A stretch of 64,000 nt of DNA from NCBI GenBank assembly GCA_963556695.1, contig CAUWAG010000004.1, forward strand, positions 1,984,001-2,048,000. Reading direction: 5' to 3'. Under the pieces are notes generated by a model that was not told the DNA's origin, did no database searches, and worked only from the letters and a program-made list of their open reading frames with translations. The stretch comes from Anthostomella pinea (lineage: Eukaryota > Ascomycota > Sordariomycetes > Xylariales > Xylariaceae). This document shows, in pieces, positions 23,269 through 34,694 of the stretch. Numbering within the stretch: the stretch's first letter is position 1; every line of letters starts with the position of its first letter. The translations under genes and the position numbers were made by a program.

Positions 23269-24466
23269 CGTTACTATCTTTTTCTCTTGGGGACTAAAAG
23301 ATCGATTTTTTATGGTTGCTGTGGCTCTTCTTTGCTGGCAGGGGTGCAGAAAAATAAGGATATAAGGTCTAGATGATGGATGATGAATGTCACGGTTTTG
23401 TCGGTGGAGTCGAGAGAGATCACAGTCGAGACGACTTGATGTGCTCATGGGTACCAACCGCTTCATATCGCATACCCCGTTGTCCTGTAGCATGCTAGCC
23501 TCTAGGTCGCAGACTCATGTCGGATACTTGGCTTATATTATTTTTAGAGATATGGATATCCCTTGAGAGCACCATATGTTCTAGTCCGAATCGTTAATAC
23601 TTGGCATGCATGTCTGTCTCTAAAGATAGAGACCCCAACGTCCGCACCAAGATCCCTCCTCGCCAGACTGATACACGGAGCCGGGATTCCAGGGTAGAAG
23701 GTTCATGTGCGGAATTCCTTAAGTCCCTATTAGGCAGGGCTTGAGGTAGGTGTGCCAAAAGTGGCCCATGATACATCCAAGTCGCGCCAGAACAACCTGT
23801 TCGCCGAGAACCGGGATTCGGGAGTCACACACAGAACCTCACGTACACCGTTTGCATCCTCATGGGTAGCCGCTTGGCGTCGCATACTCGGCACCGTATA
23901 GCACATACTCGGCATTCCAACACTGATTTCCGATATCGTGACTTGATTTGAGGTGAGCTTCGAGTCACGGCCCCTCTTTCACACAAACGGGTGGGTTCGG
24001 TGACTCTATTCTGATCCGTGTTGATACGGAGTCTTGTGAGTCTCTGCTGTGGTGTTGAGATTTGGATGAAGTTTCTAGATGTGAATGGCTCCGGAAGGAG
24101 GAGGTGCACGGCCTCAGGATTACTATTGCTGTTCTGGGTGACTGCCCGGGGCACCATAAAAGGGTTTAGCCCACCTCCAATGCCACAGCCTTCACACACA
24201 CACGAACACATACACCAATATAGCAGTATTTTCCTGCAACAGTTACCCACGATCATATGATAGTCCTGAGGCCTGATTGGGCAGTCTCCACTGACCATGT
24301 CACCATGCAGCTTCAGCTACTCGATGGATCTTAGTGAGGGGTCGCTTCACGCTGGATACGGTAGCATAACAGCTTTCATCGAGACAGATCCACAATCCAT
24401 GACTTTCCCTCAGTGCTCACAGGGACGGTTCAGACAGTGTGATACTCTCCTTGTTCTCCAATTACG
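23269..24466. other. intergenic, nothing recognised
   Basis: This stretch has normal composition and lies between the secreted-protein pseudogene and the dehydrogenase pseudogene. It contains many short ORFs on both strands, none with family features. A CA-rich tract lies at 24191-24215. Confidence 0.5.
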
Positions 24467-25593
24467 ATGTCTTCTTTCGACGTGAAGAGCAAATTCGCCA
24501 TTGTCACCGGAGCCGGCAGTGGTAAGTACCTTGTCACTATTCCAAGACATGCTATACTTTTTTCCAAGAGCTGACACGCATAAAAACGCCAGGTATCAAC
24601 CATGCTTTTGCCGAGCAGCTCCTGAATGGTGGATGTTTGGTGATCTTTGCCGACGTCGCCCTGCGTCCTGAAGCCGAAGAAATGCTGGCGAAGTTCCCTT
24701 ATCCAGCGAAAGACGGAGCGCCATCCGCAGTCTTCCACCAGATGGACCAGTCCGACTGGTCTCAAATCTCTGAGACCTGGGACGTTGCCCTAAAGACGTT
24801 TGACAGAGTCGATCTGTTTTGCCCTGAGGCAGGTATCTGGTCAGTAAATTACTGCACAGGCTTCCCCCTAATACTAGCATGCGTGTCTATAGACCCGGCA
24901 GCGTCACCCTTGCCCTTCATCAAGAGATGGGAGTCTTATGAATGAGAACCTGAAGGTCTGACATGCGACAGGGAACCCCCAACCACTACCTTCTGGAATC
25001 CCCCAGGCGTTTCCCTTGAATGCAAGGACGATCTCAAAGCCCCACCCGGAGTCTATTAGATCTCCGCCGTCAACCTCATGGGCCCGATCCGGTTTACCTA
25101 GCTGGTCTCTAGAACAAGGTCGCCGGCAACCTGGTCTTCGTGGCGTCTCTCAACGCCTACCTGTCCTCCATCGGCACGCCCCTGTACAATTCGAGCAAGG
25201 CTGGACTCTGCGCCTTCGCCATGAGTCTGGCGCAGATGCGGTCTCGCCTTGAAATCCGGGTTGCCGTCATATGTCCGGCAACAATATTCATACCGGCCGT
25301 CGTGAAGGAATATTATGTCGGCAAGGTCCGGGAGGAAGACATGAACATGACGTCTGTGGAGTGCGCTGAGGTCATGTTGAGCATAATGACTGATGCGCAG
25401 TATGGCAATAGCCAGGTCGTTGAGGCGATGCGATTTGGCACCGAAGAGAAGCCGGACATCAAGGTGCGTATTGTGTCTTGCGGCACCCTGCTGCCGCCCA
25501 TTGACCCCAGTGGCGACTTTAGTGGCAAGAATATCTTGGTCAAGGAAGAGAAGGGTCTGGAAGAAACTGAAGACGAAGGGCATGAGATCCTGA
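24467..25593 (+). pseudogene. short-chain dehydrogenase/reductase (SDR) pseudogene
   Basis: Exon 1 (24467-24521) encodes MSSFDVKSKFAIVTGAGSG, the start of a Rossmann fold with the NAD(P)-binding glycine motif. An intron (24522-24592) splits that motif. The second part continues GINHAFAEQLL and later FCPEAGIW. The middle (24850-25130) is broken by at least two stops, seen in GVY-stop-ISAVNLMGPIRFT-stop. Beyond them the catalytic YNSSK motif (LYNSSKAGLCAFAMSLA) is preserved. The C-terminus (LLPPIDPSGDFSGKNILVKE) ends with an extra G near 25555 that shifts the frame of the last residues. The type resembles 15-hydroxyprostaglandin-dehydrogenase-like fungal SDRs. No retroelement lies inside it; decay is by point changes. 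Confidence 0.82.
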
Positions 25594-25598
25594 TATAC

Positions 25599-25690
25599 GG
25601 CCGTATGGCGCAATGGTCAAATGCGCCTGGTTGTGTTCTCGTTTGTGCGGTGGGCGACGAGAACAAGTGGGTTCGAATCCTGCCATGGCC
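25599..25690 (+). other. tRNA-like sequence with A and B boxes
   Basis: A 92 bp segment starts just after the SDR stop codon. It has a perfect A-box match (TGGCGCAATGG, 25606-25616) and a perfect B box (GGTTCGAATCC, 25670-25680). The ends GGCCGTA and CATGGCC can pair over 6 of 7 positions, and a D-arm (GCGC...GCGC) and T-arm can form. The centre forms an 8 bp hairpin (GTTCTCGT with ACGAGAAC) that is not a normal anticodon arm. It is therefore more likely a tRNA-derived SINE head or tRNA pseudogene than a working tRNA; a tRNA gene with an odd intron is the alternative. Confidence 0.4.
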
Positions 25691-26528
25691 CCCTTCTGAC
25701 CCGGCTTGTGCGAGTTGACAACCAGCACACGACAGTGGAGAGGCCCCTTATCGCAGAGCCCGATAGCCAAGCAGCTTGTCTCCACAACACCCACTCCTGC
25801 GAGGTTTTTTCCCCTTATAGTTTCCCTCGCCAGCAGATAACAAACACCTACTTCACCCACCAATGCGACATATATCGAACAGCTACTGGAACGATGTGTA
25901 TACCAGAGGACTGAGGTTCACTGGGTCGACCGCTTTGTCACTGGACAGGAGGTTTTTCTGACGGAATTGTGCTTGGGTATTGACTAAAACCATCTGGTCA
26001 CTCCAGATTGGGACCGCTACAGCGAGGATAGGCTCGTGCGCGGATCTGAATGTATCTAGACTGACACCTCTACAACCTCGCGATGCAATGGCCCTGGGAG
26101 GCGTGGTTTTCCCTATGGAAGGACTGCACCCACGATAAATACAATCAATCAATCAATCAATCCTGATATACATCAGGCTGCGAAAAAAAGCTAATTTCCT
26201 TCAGTAAAGGTGGCTGTGTTAGGTAGGTAGAGCTCCAGTCAGCAGATTGCTGATGACAGTCTTCAAAAATAAATGATCTCAAGTCCATAAGCTCTTTTTA
26301 TCAAGGGGTCAGAGACTCTTTCTTGACCCCTGGTGCCCAAACAATGAATACTTCGCAGGCAGAATATGGACATGTGAAATCGAACTGACCTGATAATTTA
26401 GTCCCAATAGGCAGGGCAGGACATTGCTACGGGGATTTCCCTCTAGTCAACATGTGAACACTATTCGGTAGTCGTGTGTCCTGGCACAGCGCGTGACATT
26501 GCATGCATTCACCACGTTCTCTCGTATT
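25691..26528. other. intergenic, nothing recognised
   Basis: Normal composition. A short ATCA microsatellite lies at about 26143-26162. The part after the tRNA-like sequence could be the body of a SINE but shows no clear end. No gene is recognised. Confidence 0.45.
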
Positions 26529-27900
26529 TTACCGAATCAGAAATTGCGCTGGGCTTTGGTAGTTCTTCGGTTCCGGGATAACCATGTCGCTGTATATCTC
26601 AATGTTGTCCCGCGTTGTCTTAAAGGGCATGGGGTCCATCCGCATCACAAGATTTGAAAGCATGATGCGGAGCTCCGCACAAGCCAGGCTAGAGATGTAT
26701 CGGTCAGCTACAAATTTCTAAAGGTGTAACAATGATTCTGATAGATGTGAGCCATGGGGGATTAACGTACTTGATGCCCAGACAGCCCCGGGTGCCTTTC
26801 AAAAACACGACAAGATATTGTTTGAGCCGCTGCCGCGTTTTGGCGTCGCCTATCCACCGCTCTGGCTCAAAAACATTTGGGTTCGGAAAGATGGCGGGAT
26901 CGAAGTGCACGTGGGACGCTGACAGCGATACGGCGGTGCCCGGGGGGATGACCCAGTCGTTGTACAGGAGTACGACAGTGCGGATCTCGGCACGCAGTTT
27001 CGTGAGTTGGTCCGGATTTTCAGTCAGGTGCCAGAGCGCCGATGTCAATGCCCAGGACGTTGTTACCGTCCCGGCGTTAATAAGGACTCTCGCTTCCGCT
27101 TTGAGGCGTTCGGGTGTCTTTTCAGATGGTGGTAAGTCCGGACTGGCGATGATCTCTCGGAACACCGTCAGGTGACCTTTGTCCTCCCATGATCTGGCGC
27201 AGCATGTTATATTTGGCTGGTGGGGCGGGATAGGAGCACTTACTGTTGAATACACGGATGTTGATTGATGGATCCTATCTTGTTCTGCTCTGTCTGCAGA
27301 GATTGATTATCTGTGTTCTTGGTGGGTCAGATGCCCTGTGCGTCTCTACCCTACTGGAGATCTTCCGGTGTCTATCTCCGGCTCCCATTCAACACTTACC
27401 CTTTTCGCCAGTGCCAGGCACAATGCGTCATAATCTATGAGCATCTTAACCCGTGGATTCAAAAAGAGGACGATATGGTCGGATAGGCTATTGAACACAG
27501 GCATGACAAGCGGACTCAACTTGGCCAGGTGTCCGAGCTTGACAAACCCTCAGAACATGTGACGGAAGTCGCTGCTAAAGCCAGGCAGATCTACCCGGCC
27601 CATCTTTGTATTGAAACAATATTCGGATATCACATCCTGGTTGCTTGCCTATTAGCGACCTAGTCAAATGTTTAGTATCAGAAGAGAGGGCACTTACTAT
27701 CGAAAAGTCTCCTAGAGTACTCTTAATATCAATGGCCGTATCAGTACCCCTGTAGGCCTCCAGCTTGGTGCAGAGCTTGTCTGCAAGGTCTTAAAGCACG
27801 GACTGCAAGGCTGTGACCTTTTGCTTTAAGAAGAACGGGTTTAGCGAGGTGCGCCTTAGCCGGTGGAGGTCGTGGTTTACGGTGCCGAATACAGACGTTC
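26529..27900 (-). pseudogene. cytochrome P450 pseudogene
   Basis: Heme-thiolate monooxygenase remnant on the minus strand, lacking its N-terminal third. From 27900: DPGTSVFGTVNHDLHRLRRT and LNPFFLKQKV (C-helix region), with stops. Next come the intron with an inserted LTR (27244-27394), the I-helix (ARVLINAGTVTTSWAL), then RAEIRTV joined directly to YNDWVIPPGTAVSLSASHVH. The K-helix with its ExxR motif is missing between these, which indicates an internal deletion. The heme loop is intact (FLKGTRGCLGI) and is followed by an intron (about 26695-26771) and the end LACAELRIMLSNLVMRMD to the stop at 26529-26531. The type resembles fungal secondary-metabolism P450s. The AT-rich block starts exactly where the coding match is lost. 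Confidence 0.88.
27244..27394. repeat. solo LTR (family L6) inserted at a P450 intron donor
   Basis: 151 bp, inverted relative to 22811-22959, with a perfect 5 bp TSD CTTAC (27239-27243 and 27395-27399). On the gene strand the TSD reads GTAAG, the 5' splice site itself. Because the LTR starts with TG, the upstream copy still reads GTAAGTG. Confidence 0.94.
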
Positions 27901-28549
27901 CGGGATCTAAATTTTATTAAAAGGGTTAAATTATAAAATCGTATGATATAGGGTTAATTATACCTGATAACTTAAATACAAAAATAAATTCAATTTATTA
28001 AGAAATAACTTGAAATATAGCCTGATTAACGGGCTTTTAAAATCTTCTATTAAAATTCAATTAAAAAAAAAGCGAAAGTTTATAAAATCAAAATACAACA
28101 AAAAATCGTTTGTTACAACTTACTTTTAATTATTACTTTAACATTAACGACATTTTTATTCATGTTATTAATCCTTTTATTAAGCTTTGTTGATTTTTAA
28201 ATAGTTTATAATTAGAAAGCTTATTACTTAATACTGAGATCTTATATTTAATATTCAATTTAATTAATAAACTTAATATCATCGTGTAATTTAAAACTAG
28301 GTTTATAAATAAAGTTAAGTCTTTTTAAATGCTAGGAAGTTTTTAATAGCCTCAGTATTTTTTGTTCAAAAAGATATCTTCGTAAAAAATTAAGCTGTTA
28401 TATATCGAAAAACAAGTATTTATCAAAGCTTAATTTTTACTTTATTTTTCCCGTTTTAATAAACGATTTTAATAAATGTCGGAGCGGATAAGTTATCGGT
28501 TTTACGGTACTTTTAACATCTTTAATCTTACGTTTTTACTCATTATATT
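27901..28549. other. AT-rich RIP-like DNA
   Basis: Very AT-rich with no coding potential on either strand. It probably represents an old repeat decayed beyond recognition; it may include the lost start of the P450 gene. Confidence 0.5.
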
Positions 28550-28722
28550 TGTCAGATTTACCAATGGTCAGAGTGAAGTGTGAGTGTATGTATTCTGTTT
28601 TACTAGAGTGTCCTTATGCAACTGTGGACGTTTTGTACCAGAGGGGCCTAGATTGGGACGGAACAACTAGGTTCCGTTGTCTACCTGTCAAGGTGCTTTT
28701 TAGGCATACCCTTAATCTAACA
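28550..28722. repeat. solo LTR (family L5), RIP-altered, inverted copy
   Basis: 173 bp matching the reverse complement of 19586-19760, with many G-to-A and C-to-T differences (for example GGAGGG in the other copy is AAAAAG here, read on the LTR strand). The flanks are ATATT (28545-28549) and ATACT (28723-28727), a TSD with one transition. Confidence 0.85.
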
Positions 28723-28889
28723 ATACTAACTATTACAAGTAAAAATAAAATATTATATAACTCATCGTTTATTTAAATAAATACATAATTATAAAACGAA
28801 ATAAAATAAAAGGCACGATTGAATTGTATTATTAGAAAACCGTAATTATAACGATAATATTGGATCTATGTGATTCCACAGTCAAACCA

Positions 28890-31800
28890 TCCATCCAGGT
28901 AATCTCAACATTGAACCCAACTTCAACTCGAACTGTTGTCTTGTTATCAAAAATAAGACCACTAAGGGCTTTATTTGGAGATGACTTGGTCATTAAGTCA
29001 GCAGGGTTGTCTTCACCATAGATCCATCGGATTTCTGTGATCTCATGATTCTCATATGATTGCCGGAGCGTCATGACGTCGATCATCAGACGCTTCTTAT
29101 TGGTAGTGCCCAGCTTGACAAAGCACTGGTATAACGAGTATGAGTATGTACAGAGGATCAGAGGGATCATAAGTACTTCAAGACGTTGACAGATAATTGC
29201 CAGGGTACGATAGATCACGTATCCGTAATCATAACCAGTAACCATGCCATAGACTTCAGAAGCTAGAACACTCTGTGTGACTCTCTTGTATTTGATAGAG
29301 GACCAATGAACAATGTTTCTGGTCAGATCAAATATGAATGTCTCGCCATTATAAGATGATTCATTCCCGAGGATAATGACAAATCCAATCTGTGATAATA
29401 GGTCCTTATTATTGGCAAATAATCTATCAATAAACACAAAGAGTTTAGCAATAGACAGATTAATCGTCATGAATCAGAGTCTATATGACTTGTTGTCCAG
29501 TTGCTATTGAATGCGTTTGTTTAGGATCTTAATGTCTTTGTCAGAGGGTTCTTAGGTTTGGGCTGCAACAGAATAGTCAAATGTGGCTTCTGGTTGACAG
29601 ATAGAAGTAATGTAGGTGCCTCTGGCTCGTTGCTTAATAAATCTCTGCTTGTAATCCTTGTCCTTGATATCAATAAATACAAGCTTGTCAGCTTGTCCTT
29701 TTTGAGTCGCTGTCATGATCTCAGTCTGAAATTCCAGGTGGCATCCGTTAAAATCGCTAGAAGAACCAGTATCAAACTGGGTTCATGGCTTTGTCTTGTA
29801 GCCCGCTTTCTTTATCTCGTTTTCTTCCTTCTTTAGGAAGCTGGTAGTGCCAATAACAAAGGTGTCATCAGTTTAAAGGGCAGTGATAACAAAGTCATTG
29901 CCTTTCTTTGTGATAAACAAGCAAGGATCATATACAGATGTTTCCATTTCCAGTTTCTCCTTGTGATAAGTGGAGTATGTGTCATACCAATGATTTCTGG
30001 CTTCTGCGACTCCATATAATGGCTTGTCAACACAAAGGATTGTACCCTCTGGATACTTCTTCTTTAATTTAATGGGCAGCTTGCATAGAACAAGACGATT
30101 CATTGGGTGTTATGACTGAGTATAAGCCATTGTGATGTCTCAAGAGACAGCGAGACATCCTCGCTGTTGCAGAGACAATGTCATGCCATGGCTAGCCACT
30201 GGCTGCATCGCATGATTGTCAGAGCTTAGGTCATGGTATCGTGCTTTTTATGATCATTATATCCTTGGACAACAAGTCTGCTCTTCTAATAAGGGCGGTC
30301 ATTAATGCCTTTGACAGTGCAGACAAGACAGGAGTTAAAAATTCGAATATTGTTATGAATCTTGTTATCAAACAGAATAGGGACAAGCACTTTATCGGCA
30401 AATAGAGACTCAATCTCAAGGATATCAGATTGCTCAAAAGGTGCGCAAGGGACTGTGATCTTGCTTTCAGTACGTAATTTCAGGGAGAGAGCATGGTCAG
30501 CACGTTCCTTATACGAAAAGAAAATATTATATTTATCTTACTAAATAAAAGAGCCAGCAAAGTTCCTTCTTTACTTATAGTTGTAATAGCCATATGTACC
30601 ATGTACACTTTTCTGGGTCGGCCTCGCGGTCGTTTCATGCTCTGCACGGGTGTAGGAAGCTTCGGGGGACGTCCGCGGCGACATGGGAGTATCGGTTTTG
30701 GATACTCAAACAGAACGGGGATATCAGAGTTATCGGGCTTGTCAGTATCAAGGATTGTGTCAGGGTGACGGTTGTAAGGCTTGACATGCGTATGGTTGAA
30801 CAGGGTTGGACCGTTGGCCATTTCAACGATCACATCTCGATCTGTTACCGACAGAACCTTGTATGGGCCTTGATACTTATCTTTTTTGTGATATACAAGT
30901 ACTTCACTGCCAATAGAGAGAGAAAGAGGCAGTGTTGAAATTGTGTCGGGGCCGTTCCTTGTGTTTAGGGCACTCTGAACATTACGCTTAGCTTGAAGCT
31001 TACGCAGTTCAGTTATTGCTTTGGCCTGTGCCTGGGCACGTTGAAGCTGTACTGATATCGGAGGTGAATCCATTGTAATGCGTGGATAGGCCCTAAACAC
31101 TAAGAGTGTAGGCACAAGTCCATCTGGTCCAGTTGTATCATTTATAGCTTTTACTGCCATCTGTAGGGCAGCTTCTTGAGAGATCTCGGTTAATTTGGCT
31201 CGAATAATCTCATAAAAGCGTTGGATAGGGGCATGATACCGTTCAACCTTGCCAATTGACCAATGACCTTCAATAGGGATCTGATGACAGGTAATTCCAA
31301 GCAATCGGGCTTCAGCTCGGAACTCTGTGGCTACAAAGTTGGTACCAGCATCGTGCGTCAGGACATCTGGAGGACCAAGATATGTGTCAATCCAACATTG
31401 TTTCAGTGCTTCCCAGGTCTCTTTGGCAGACAGGTTGGGGCAAAATTGGGCTGCTTGAAACGCTGTAGCGGTGTCAACACAGTGAAGGACGGGCTTGCTG
31501 TCTAATTACATGACATCAATAATAACTTCGTAGTTAAAGTCAATATCTTTCTTGATAAAGAACTTGAATCGCTGTGGTGATGGGCCTTTGATCTGACAGT
31601 GATGGCAAAACTTGTTGGTCATTGTAATAGCATCTTGATCAGCTTCATTGCCCGATTTCTCCAGGAGCTTGTAAAGCTTGCCAACAGAGGGGTGTCCAAA
31701 TCATGTATGGACGCGTCGTAATTCAGCTTCTGTCAGGAAAACACCGGTTGATGCGGTTGTCATTACTAAAGGACAGAACCAAGGGCGGCCCCATTTGCGA

Positions 31801-33950
31801 GTGATTGGGATGGACTTGTTATCTCGTAGCCAGATCATCCTATTTACAATATTATCAAACATTATGCCAAGATTGTCAAAGTCTTTCAGACAGAGGAGGA
31901 AGGGAGTCTGGGTGTCAATGACGTGGAATGTCACATCTCCAATGGGGGTGTCAACATAAATTGTGCTAAGAGAATTTAGAGGCTTTCCTCCACCAAATCG
32001 AACTGTAGCTTCTCTGGCGCGTGATTTGTCGAGTGAAACTGAGGGTAGTTTGCGCTATAGGGCTAGGAATTGACCTTTGTCGGCTGTTGAAACAAAGGCA
32101 GCGCCAGAATCAGGCATAATTCCCTGGAATATGGAACTGGTGTATCTGTCCAGTATGAAGTTGTCAGACTTGAGTCCAACTTGCGAGTTGTCTGTGGCAG
32201 TAATTGAATGTTGGAATGCTCAGTCACTAAATAAGGTGGCTGTGAGGTACTGCACAGCATTGTCGCTACTGTTGCTTCCAGAATCCATAACATGTTGATC
32301 ATACGTATCATCAGGGTTGGTGTCAGAAACAAGATCTGGCTCATAGTCGGCCAGGAAATGAATATAGGCAGGGCCTGTGGCTGGTCGTCCACGGAATTGT
32401 TGATTATATCGCTATTTCTCCTTAGATTTCCGCTGTTCCTCTGGAGAATGCTTCTATGATCGACAGTCAGGGTCATTACAGATATAACAACGTCTGGTAA
32501 TGTTGCCATCTCGTTTACTGTATTGCTTGTCTTTCTGCCGGTGAAACTTGCGATCAGTAAAATACTGATTAGTAGTATGATGGGCGCTATCAGCTCAGTC
32601 TTCAGAGGTCTGGAATGATTGTCAGAGATTTGAAACAAGAGCTTCAAATATGTATAAAGGAATAAACAAAGTATAATTAAATTCTTTGATACCAGGGCAG
32701 GCATGTTCCATAGTTGCAATAAGTTGTGTCTTGCTTAGGTACGAAGGGCCAAGGGCACGTTAACAGAGTTGCAGTTTGTCAAGGAGTGCCTCAAGGATTT
32801 CCATGCCGGTCTTGCCAGCGTTCTCAGGTCGTGCCTTCATGTTGGCGTAGATGATTGCCGACCAATCGCGATGATATTGAGTCTTGTTGACTTCCGTGTT
32901 AAAATGTGCCTTGAGACAGTTGTACATGTCTGAGAACATTGAGTGACGGCTGATATGATGCATGAAATATTCTTGAGCTGTGCTAGTGAGGACTTAGGGA
33001 AATACTGCGTGGAACTGGCCAGGCTTAATGCCAATGATAGAACATGTGTTCAGGAAATAGCGTATCTTGTCATCCAGAATATCATAAGGTTGTCCTGAGT
33101 AGCAGTTCTTCTCCTTCCAGATCTTGACGAATGTTGCGATTGCTACGGGAGCTATGTCCTCGTTCGCCACTGGGATAGAGGGAATCTGGGTATATAGATC
33201 AGGTGTTTGATTCTGTAGCCATTGGTTGTGTTGCTGGTATGTTCCGACGCCAGGGTCTGGTATGATAGCGATGTGCCAAGGATCAGGCATAAAGTTGCCA
33301 GTTGTATATGCCATCTGGGTCTGTCCAGGCCGAAATCCAGGCTGCAGTATCTGTGATGGATTTTGGTATATAGTCTTATAGACATGCTGTTTGGTAGGTT
33401 CAGGGTCAGAAGTATCAGCAGGAGGGGGGTCATTCTTGTCTTCGCGTGTATCAGTAATGCTGTTATCCTTCTCTTGTTCGGCCAGGATAACATCCACAAT
33501 ATTCCAGATATTTGGGTATAGAAATGCTGATTTTGCTGTGACAAGAGAACGTCTATCCCATATTGGGAGGTCTTCAGCAGTGGTTAGATGGGCTAGAGCA
33601 TCTGAGATGGATCTATTCGCTTTGCCGAGATAGATGCCTTTAGATGTGATGCATCTCTGGAAGGTACTGCGTATATTCCGGTCAACCTTTTTAAAATCTT
33701 CTTTAGACCATCCTTCAAAATTATTCTAAAAGAACTCATAAATGATCTGTGGATCTGGGTTCAGGAATCCATTGTAGCGGTCGAGACATGACAGGGCATA
33801 TGAATTCATATGTATGGGTTCTCCTCTCTGGAGGTCGGCTGGTTCGCCCATACTGATGCGTTCAAGGTTGACTGAATTGATGAGGGTGGCAGGTAGGCCT
33901 CGATCCCTAAGGTATTAAGCCGGGTCTTGTGTGCTGTCTGTATCGGACAT
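28890..33950 (-). pseudogene. copia gag-pol remnant
   Basis: A largely continuous frame with many stops. Gag starts MSDTDSTQDP at 33950 and includes a long open part to about 32994. A CCHC-like knuckle (CYICNDPDCRSY) lies near 32480, the aspartic protease site (MPDSGAAFVSTA) near 32110, and the integrase zinc finger (GHPSVGKLYKLL, CHHCQIKG) near 31600-31690. The integrase core lies at 31500-31200, with THDAGTNFVATEF and the conserved Glu in EGHWSIGKVERYH. Reverse transcriptase (SRLVVQGYND, TILCVDKPLYGVAEARNHWY) spans about 30480-29830, and RNase H (LASEVYGMVTGYD, RWIYGEDNPADLMTK) spans 29470-28890. It is not functional. Confidence 0.87.
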
Positions 33951-34027
33951 CTTGTTGAAGTTGGACGCAGTGAGCGTGATAAATCGAAACTGTGAAAGGC
34001 GTACACAAACGAATCTACGCGTTATTT

Positions 34028-34230
34028 GTGTGTGCGTGTCGGATGGGCGTGTCGGATGGACGTGTCGGATTGACGAATGTCGGATGGGCGTGTGTCAGAT
34101 GGTTCTGTCAACAATCTGGTATATGTCGGACAGAAGCGTGTCATATGGGCGTGTCGGATTGACGAATGTCGGATGGGCGTGTGTCGGACGGGCACGTCAG
34201 ATGGATGTGTGGGGGAGGGTTCTGTCAACA
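34028..34230. repeat. minisatellite in the copia leader
   Basis: Repeated short units built on GTGTCGGATGGGC, with a longer unit (GTGTCGGATTGACGAATGTC) at about 34062 and 34153 (91 bp apart). The phrase TTCTGTCAACA also recurs near 34101 and 34218. It lies just upstream of the gag start on the element strand. Confidence 0.8.
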
Positions 34231-34290
34231 GTCTGTGCTGCCGCGCGGGGATGTGAATATTGCTGTGATTGCAGCGTAATCTACTGCCTC

Positions 34291-34425
34291 GAGTCGCCTC
34301 ACGGAGGAACGTTTGCAGTGGAAAACCTCGGATCTCGTGCTGGGCCTCGAGTCGCCTCACGGAGGAATGTTTGCGCCAGAAGATCCAGATCTTTGGTTGT
34401 ATCCTGAGTCGCCTCGCGGAGGAAC
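34291..34425. repeat. three 57-58 bp tandem repeats in the copia leader
   Basis: The 20 bp core GAGTCGCCTCACGGAGGAAC occurs at 34291-34310, 34349-34368 and 34406-34425, the last two copies with one difference each. The regular spacing marks a tandem array within the untranslated leader. Confidence 0.88.
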
Positions 34426-34492
34426 ATTGATACAATAAGATCTCTTCTTTTTCTTGCTTATCTATGTTGCCTTGGGAGACAACACTGATCAG

Positions 34493-34694
34493 TGTGGGAA
34501 CAGGCTTGAATGATCAATCATAATACTCGAGTATTGGGTCAAGGTCATGATGTTGCTGATGGTTGGATTGGGAAGTCTAGCTGGACCTGCAAGTCTGGCT
34601 AAGTGACCCTATAATCTGGTATCTAATCTCTTATCTAATTATACATGTGGGTTCTGCATAGATGGTTTGACTGTGGAATCACATGGATCCAACA
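34493..34694. repeat. LTR (family L2) at the right end of the copia element
   Basis: 202 bp, TGTGGGAAC...GGATCCAACA, clearly homologous to the solo LTR at 15302-15505. The right flank (GATAC) is Fot1 sequence; the left side runs into the copia leader, so no TSD is expected there. Confidence 0.88.

Larger units (their letters stand above)
28858..34694 (-). mobile_element. decayed Ty1/copia retrotransposon
   Basis: A 5.8 kb element on the minus strand in copia order: leader with repeats (34492-33951), gag (from ATG at 33950), zinc knuckle, protease, integrase, reverse transcriptase, RNase H (ending about 28890). The right end carries an LTR (34493-34694). The left end has no full LTR; its last 34 bp (28858-28891) match the right LTR's terminal 34 bp in inverted orientation. 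The flanks GATAA (28853-28857) and GATAC (34695-34699) resemble a TSD. The right flank is a Fot1 fragment. Confidence 0.85.

Noticed and set aside
25599..25690. Annotating a working tRNA gene
   Set aside because: No anticodon stem-loop of normal geometry can be folded between the D-arm and T-arm, so no anticodon can be assigned.
34291..34425. CRISPR-like array (three 20 bp repeats with about 37 bp spacers)
   Set aside because: Only three units, in a eukaryotic retrotransposon leader. The spacers share similarity with each other, so it is an ordinary tandem repeat.
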